A DNA stretch of 53,062 bases from Nitrospirota bacterium (lineage in GTDB: Bacteria > Nitrospirota > Thermodesulfovibrionia > Thermodesulfovibrionales > UBA6898). The stretch is from contig JAJZPM010000020.1 in the NCBI GenBank assembly GCA_021811105.1, forward strand, positions 1-53,062, written 5' to 3'. A program made the position numbers and the translations under genes. A model generated the notes under the pieces. It saw only the letters and a list, made by a program, of their open reading frames with translations. It ran no database searches and was not told where the DNA came from. This document shows, in pieces, positions 49,386 through 53,062 of this stretch. Position 1 is the first letter of the stretch. Each line of letters begins with the position of its first letter.

Positions 49386-51008
49386 ATGAAGGCTTCTGAT
49401 CTTCTGGTGAAGTGCCTCGAAAACGAGGGCGTTGAGTACATTTTCGGTCTGCCGGGTGAAGAGACGCTCGACCTAATGGAGTCGCTCAGGAACTCCTCGA
49501 TCCGTTTCATTCTGACCCGGCACGAACAGGCAGCCGCGTTTATGGCGGATGCCTACGGACGTCTTACGGGCAAGCCCGGTGTCTGCATCTCGACCCTCGG
49601 TCCCGGTGCGACAAACCTTCTTACCGGAGTCGCCGATGCGTTTCTCGACAAATCCCCTGTCGTTGCTATAACAGGACAGGCCGACCTCAGGAGTATCCAC
49701 AAGGAGTCGCATCAGTACATAGATATCGTGGAGATGTACAGGAGCGTGACCAAGTGGAACGGCCGGATAGATATGCCCGATGTGATCCCCGAAATGGTAC
49801 GCAAGGCCTTTAAGGTGGCAGCCACGGAGAAGCCGGGCCCGGCGCATCTGGAGCTTCCCGAGAACGTGGCGGCGATGGAGGTCGGCGAAATGTACCGGAC
49901 GATGATTGCCCCAATCCAGCCAAGGAGGAGTTCTCCCGACAGGCAGTCCCTCAGAAAGGCGGCGGATCTCATCGAACAAGCCCGGTTTCCGCTCATACTC
50001 GCAGGCCACGGCGTAGTCAGAAAGGCCGCAGGCAACCGTCTCAGGGCGTTCGCAGAGCTCTTCTGCATGCCGGTTGTGACGACCTTCATGGGCAAGGGCG
50101 GGATATCGGCTGAAAGCCGCTCCTGCATAGGGACCCTCGGACTCGCCCAGGACAGACAGATCGCGGATGTTTTTTCGAAGGCGGACCTCGTCGTCGCCAT
50201 AGGCTATGACCTTGTCGAGTACAGCCCGAAGAATTGGAACCCGAAGCTCGATAAGAAGGTGGTCCATATCGACTTCACCACGAGCGAGGTCGACCTCCAT
50301 TATGTGCCTGAAGTAGAGATAATCTCGGATATCATGGAGACCCTCGAACTGCTCCAGGGGGTGATGAGCACCAATAAGACATGCGAGTTTCTCGTGTCGG
50401 CCAGACGGGAGTTCGTCGAGGGCTTTGAGAAGGATGGGACTGTCGATTCCTGGCCGCCGCGGCCGCCGCGGATAATATATGGCATGCGGAAGGTGCTCGG
50501 GCCTTACGATATCCTGATATCCGATGTGGGGTCCTGTAAGTTCTGGGCCGCAAAATTCTATCCTGTCTACCGGAACAATACCTTTATCCTTTCCAACGGC
50601 TTTGCCTCAATGGGCTTTGCGCTGCCTTCGGCGATCACGGCAAAACTCATCTATCCCGAGCATAAGGTCGTGGCGCTCTGCGGCGACGGTGGCTTTCTGA
50701 TGAATCTTCAAGACCTGGAGACCGCATGCAGGCTGAAGCTCAATATCGTCGTGGTCATCTTCAACGACAACGGATATAACCTCATCAAGTGGAAGGCCGA
50801 AAAGAAGTTCGGGACTTCTTTCGGCGTCGACTTTTCTAACCCGGATTTCGTCAGGCTCGCCGAGAGCTTCGGGGCCGTCGGCATCAGACTTCAGTCCTCG
50901 AAGGAATTCGAAGACGTCCTCAGGGACGCGCTGACAAAGACCGTGCCTGTCATCATCGATGTCCCGATAGATTACGGCGACAACGATATGATCTACAGGC
51001 TATTGTAA
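49386..51008 (+). CDS. Acetolactate synthase, catabolic AlsS-type
   Basis: The 540-residue ThDP enzyme has Glu47 in TRHEQAAAFMADAYGRL, the GPGATNLLTGVADAFLDKSPV region, a middle Rossmann domain (ADLVVAIGYDLVEYSPKNWN) and the ThDP/Mg motif CGDGGFLMNLQDLETACRLKL...FNDNGYN. The GYD-VEY-P-NWN pattern is that of catabolic acetolactate synthases (AlsS/BudB), which lack a regulatory subunit, and no ilvN-like gene is adjacent. It makes acetolactate from two pyruvates. A related oxidase- or decarboxylase-like enzyme cannot be fully excluded. Confidence 0.85.
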   Translation: MKASDLLVKCLENEGVEYIFGLPGEETLDLMESLRNSSIRFILTRHEQAAAFMADAYGRLTGKPGVCISTLGPGATNLLTGVADAFLDKSPVVAITGQADLRSIHKESHQYIDIVEMYRSVTKWNGRIDMPDVIPEMVRKAFKVAATEKPGPAHLELPENVAAMEVGEMYRTMIAPIQPRRSSPDRQSLRKAADLIEQARFPLILAGHGVVRKAAGNRLRAFAELFCMPVVTTFMGKGGISAESRSCIGTLGLAQDRQIADVFSKADLVVAIGYDLVEYSPKNWNPKLDKKVVHIDFTTSEVDLHYVPEVEIISDIMETLELLQGVMSTNKTCEFLVSARREFVEGFEKDGTVDSWPPRPPRIIYGMRKVLGPYDILISDVGSCKFWAAKFYPVYRNNTFILSNGFASMGFALPSAITAKLIYPEHKVVALCGDGGFLMNLQDLETACRLKLNIVVVIFNDNGYNLIKWKAEKKFGTSFGVDFSNPDFVRLAESFGAVGIRLQSSKEFEDVLRDALTKTVPVIIDVPIDYGDNDMIYRLL

Positions 51009-51035
51009 GGCGGCTGCATACGGGAGGTAACGCGT

Positions 51036-51421
51036 ATGTGCAGAAACATCAAGACCCTCTTTAACTTCGAACCGCCTGTGACGGACGAGGAGATTCGCGG
51101 GGCGCACTGCAATTCGTCAGAAAAGTGAGCGGCTTCAACAGACCGTCGAAGGTCAACGAAGCTCCATTCTTTGCGGCTGTCGACGAAGTTGCGGCCGCGA
51201 CCGCCTGCAGAAACCTCCTGAGCTCGCTTGAGACGAGTGCGCCCCCGAGGAGCCGTGAAGTTGAGGTGAAAAGGCGCGGGCACGCGCCAGGAGGTAAGAG
51301 GTTCTTATGCACATTCGGGGGCGAAGTTCCTGATGTCGAGATCCATCTCCTGAACGCCGGCCATTTCGCACCGGATGAGGAGATGGATGCGCTTGCGATG
51401 CTTATCCGGCGATTTCTTTAG
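51036..51421 (+). pseudogene. DUF2277 protein, frameshifted and joined to a hydrolase tail
   Basis: The first frame (51036-51128) reads MCRNIKTLFNFEPPVTDEEI and stops; the second, from about 51095 to 51421, continues QFVRKVSGFNRPSKVNEAPF, VDEVAAATACRNLLSSLETS and PRSREVE, the body of DUF2277. A single base lost near 51098 (GCGGCA to GCGCA) explains the shift. The end, FGGEVPDVEIHLLNAGHFAP and EEMDALAMLIRRFL, is not DUF2277 but the last strand and helix of an alpha/beta hydrolase (GHFA motif with His). A GGGAGG box lies before the ATG. It is a composite remnant. Confidence 0.75.
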
Positions 51422-51522
51422 ACACCGCTATAACGTGCCGCTCCTGAAATCTGATACAATCCATAGAGAGTCGATTTCCCGATACGAAGCGATAGGGTAC
51501 CTTTTTCAATGGGAGGTGGGAG

Positions 51523-52092
51523 TTGAGTAACAGAGTCTGTCCCTGGTGGTTAGGGTATCTTTTGGCCAGTCCCGTGAGACGTCTTTTGCAGGACCCCGAA
51601 GAGATTGTGGGGCCATATGTAAGGGAAGGAGTGAGTGTCCTGGATGTCGGCTGCGGCATGGGATTTTTTTCGGTCCCTCTGGCAAAGCTGGTGGGCGGGA
51701 AAGGCAAAGTTGTATGCGTTGATCTGCAGGAAAAAATGATTCGGGGTCTCAAAGGGAGAGCTGAAAAGGCCGGGGTGTCTGAGAGAATCTATGCGAGGGT
51801 GTGCAGCCAGGACTCCCTTGGATTGAGTGACATTGCCGGCAGAATCGATTTTGCGATGATCTTTGCCCTGGCCCATGAGGTGCCTGATAAGAAAAGGCTG
51901 TTTTCCGAAATACTCGCTGCCATGAAAAAGACAGGGAAATTATTGCTGGCAGAACCCAGGGGACATGTGTCGGAGGCGGATTTCGAGAAAACCGTTTCCA
52001 TCGCCCAAAGTGCGGGATTTGAAGTTTTGCAGGACTTGGAGATAAGAAGAAGCCGCGCCGTCTTGTTGCGACCAAAACAAGGCGAGATGTGA
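51523..52092 (+). CDS. Class I SAM-dependent methyltransferase
   Basis: The 189-residue protein has motif I VLDVGCGMGFFSVPLAKL, motif II VVCVDLQEKMIRGL and motif IV IDFAMIFALAHEVPDK, the Rossmann-like SAM fold. The N-terminus has MSNRVCPWWLGYLLASPVRR, common in small uncharacterised methyltransferases. A TTG start at 51523 is used, with GGAGGTGGGAG upstream. The acceptor is unknown; small-molecule or lipid methylation is possible. It lies between two damaged genes and is itself intact. Confidence 0.82.
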   Translation: MSNRVCPWWLGYLLASPVRRLLQDPEEIVGPYVREGVSVLDVGCGMGFFSVPLAKLVGGKGKVVCVDLQEKMIRGLKGRAEKAGVSERIYARVCSQDSLGLSDIAGRIDFAMIFALAHEVPDKKRLFSEILAAMKKTGKLLLAEPRGHVSEADFEKTVSIAQSAGFEVLQDLEIRRSRAVLLRPKQGEM

Positions 52093-52103
52093 GCCATGTC
52101 GAT

Positions 52104-52888
52104 ATGCAAACCGTGCAGAAGCGGTTGCTCGCTTCAATAAATCCTTTCCTGATTCGAGGTCAGAAGGTGATGCTGAGCATGCATCTCGCCCGCTTTACGG
52201 GGTCGAGACCAGGGCATTGAATCAGGCGGTAAAAAGAAACATCCAGCGATTTCCCGAAGACCTCATGTTTCAAATAAGTGAAAGGGAAGCTGATCACTTG
52301 GTATCACAAAATGTGATACCACGCAAGAAGCATTTGGGTGGCTCTCTGCCGTATGCGTTTACTGAGCAGGGCGTCTCGATGCTTTCCAGCATTCTCAAAA
52401 GCGAACAAGCTATAAAGATCAACATTGCCATCATTCTCACATTTGTCAGCTTGCGGGAATTTTTGTCTTTCAACAAAGAGCTTGGTGCAAAATTGTCTTT
52501 GCTTGAAAAGAGAATAGAAAAGCACGACGAGGAGATCAAGGCCATTTTTGGCGCTATCCGCCAGCTTATGGCTCCGGCCGAAGCGAAGAAGAAGGGGGGG
52601 GATAGGGATTTCGAGGGGGAAAGAATTCATAGCAGTTTCGCGCCGGCGGCCCCGGAGAATGTACCATCGATGAAGATAGACCTCGGCTCAGTCATTGCAA
52701 GCGTGGCATGTATTACAAAGAAGAACAGTCAAAGGACATGTCACGTCTCTCTGATGCTTTCCGGTGTGGCCGGCAAACCGCTTATCTTTTTTTGCCACGA
52801 TCTCCCCGAGGCTGATAGCTCGATTGCAGACAAAATGTGGCGCTCCGCTCATAGGGACGAAAGGTGCAAGGGGACGCTTGGGGAGTAA
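52104..52888 (+). pseudogene. ORF6N-domain protein, frameshifted
   Basis: The gene starts ATG at 52104 in the frame MQTVQKRLLASINPFLIRGQ and then KVMLSMHLAR. Near 52190 the frame changes and continues as LYGVETRALNQAVKRNIQRF, FPEDLMFQISEREADHL and GSLPYAFTEQGVSMLS, the ORF6N domain of phage and mobile-element regulators. A coiled coil follows (LLEKRIEKHDEEIKAIFGAI) up to about 52595, where the family normally ends with KKRRIGF-like residues; the last 90 codons look like run-on through a second shift (a G-run at 52597). It is probably broken. Confidence 0.75.
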
Positions 52889-52891
52889 CGC

Positions 52892-52909
52892 TAGCGTCCA
52901 TTGACGCTA
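52892..52909 (+). terminator. Short hairpin followed by T-run
   Basis: TAGCGTC (52892-52898) and GACGCTA (52903-52909) pair perfectly with a four-base loop. ACAAGGGG and then seven or more Ts follow. It may end transcription from the ORF6N gene. Confidence 0.45.
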
Positions 52910-52943
52910 ACAAGGGGTTTTTTTGTTGTTCGTTGTGTGAATA

Positions 52944-52965
52944 CCCTGCGGCAGAGACCGCAGGG
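52944..52965. repeat. Hairpin beside a partial transposase, possible element end
   Basis: CCCTGCGG and CCGCAGGG pair exactly around CAGAGA. The hairpin lies eight bases beyond the stop of the minus-strand transposase fragment, where IS200/IS605-like elements carry a subterminal hairpin. Confidence 0.5.
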
Positions 52966-52973
52966 CGTCAAAG

Positions 52974-53062
52974 TCAAAATTCAAACAGCCTGATCTGCGC
53001 AAGGTCTTTCTCTCTTCCTTGATTCTTTATGTATTGCTCGATTACTTGCTTATTCCCTTTGC
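52974..53062 (-). CDS. IS200-like transposase, C-terminal end only
   Basis: The minus strand is open from the window edge to a TGA at 52976-52974, giving about 29 residues: GNKQVIEQYIKNQGREKDLA and then QIRLFEF. The QYIKNQ helix and a short hydrophobic end resemble the C-termini of IS200/IS605 TnpA proteins. The rest lies outside the window. Confidence 0.45.
   Translation of the reverse strand, partial: KGNKQVIEQYIKNQGREKDLAQIRLFEF

Noticed and set aside
52600-52888. C-terminal 90 residues of the ORF6N frame as a separate domain
   Set aside because: The sequence after the coiled coil resembles no domain and follows a G-run where the frame likely slips, so it is treated as run-on.

Overview
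The window reads as a chromosomal contig from an anaerobic, respiring, non-model bacterium, most likely Nitrospirota (Thermodesulfovibrionia-like) or a related deep Desulfobacterota-like lineage. This placement is inferred from gene content: a B12-dependent class II ribonucleotide reductase, two membrane-anchored multihaem c-type cytochromes, futalosine-pathway menaquinone genes, a tungstate ABC transporter, a CBS-domain Mn-dependent pyrophosphatase, a sigma-54 activator and a mercury-methylation cluster. No taxonomic marker such as 16S is present.

Layout. 1-4.5 kb: a partial RAYT-type transposase, a BrnT/BrnA toxin-antitoxin pair with a clear promoter/operator, a sulfotransferase, a Tat-exported M15-like peptidase, an unknown gene and a ferredoxin. 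4.6-8.5 kb: hisC-hisB, a YrfG-like HAD phosphatase, a lipoprotein and zapB/zapA-like division genes. 8.5-14.1 kb: a nine-haem cytochrome divergent from nrdJ, which carries two NrdR-like boxes; then two tandem paralogues and a secreted protein of unknown function. 14.2-19.9 kb: a secreted subtilisin-like protease with PKD and repeat domains, divergent from a 13-repeat beta-propeller protein with an IPTL-CTERM-like sorting tail. 19.9-25.1 kb is accessory: a frameshifted integrase, an alpha/beta hydrolase, an internally deleted IS4 remnant with intact inverted repeats, an OmpA protein and a truncated transposase with REP-like palindromes.

25.2-30.8 kb is core housekeeping on the minus strand: tRNA-Leu(CAA), CBS-pyrophosphatase, mnmE, yidC, yidD, rnpA and rpmH (rpmH is only 46 codons). 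Divergent from rpmH is the most notable locus, a compact hgcC-hgcA-hgcB operon (30.9-32.65 kb). HgcA is the corrinoid protein and HgcB the ferredoxin of mercury methylation. The HgcA cap-helix motif NVWCAAGK, five C-terminal membrane helices, the two CxxCxxCxxxC clusters of HgcB and its C-terminal cysteine pair are all visible. A strong promoter with a palindrome at its -10 element precedes an AbrB-like gene with two vicinal cysteine pairs, which suggests local control. The system itself is known; the regulator/operator arrangement and the genomic setting are the less familiar parts.

32.6-43 kb: DUF202 protein, mqnD and mqnB (menaquinone), rho, an 11-haem cytochrome with a long leader, an OsmC protein, a sigma-54 activator with a degenerate receiver, a MITE-like element, a zinc-ribbon/HEAT protein, a YkgJ protein and a low-molecular-weight phosphatase. 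42.9-47.3 kb: a LysR regulator divergent from two TupA-like binding proteins (one without a signal peptide), TupB and TupC. 47.7-53 kb: an aldehyde dehydrogenase, a catabolic-type acetolactate synthase, a frameshifted DUF2277 gene fused to a hydrolase tail, a methyltransferase, a frameshifted ORF6N gene and a partial IS200-like transposase. Two families of short dispersed palindromic repeats occupy many intergenic gaps.
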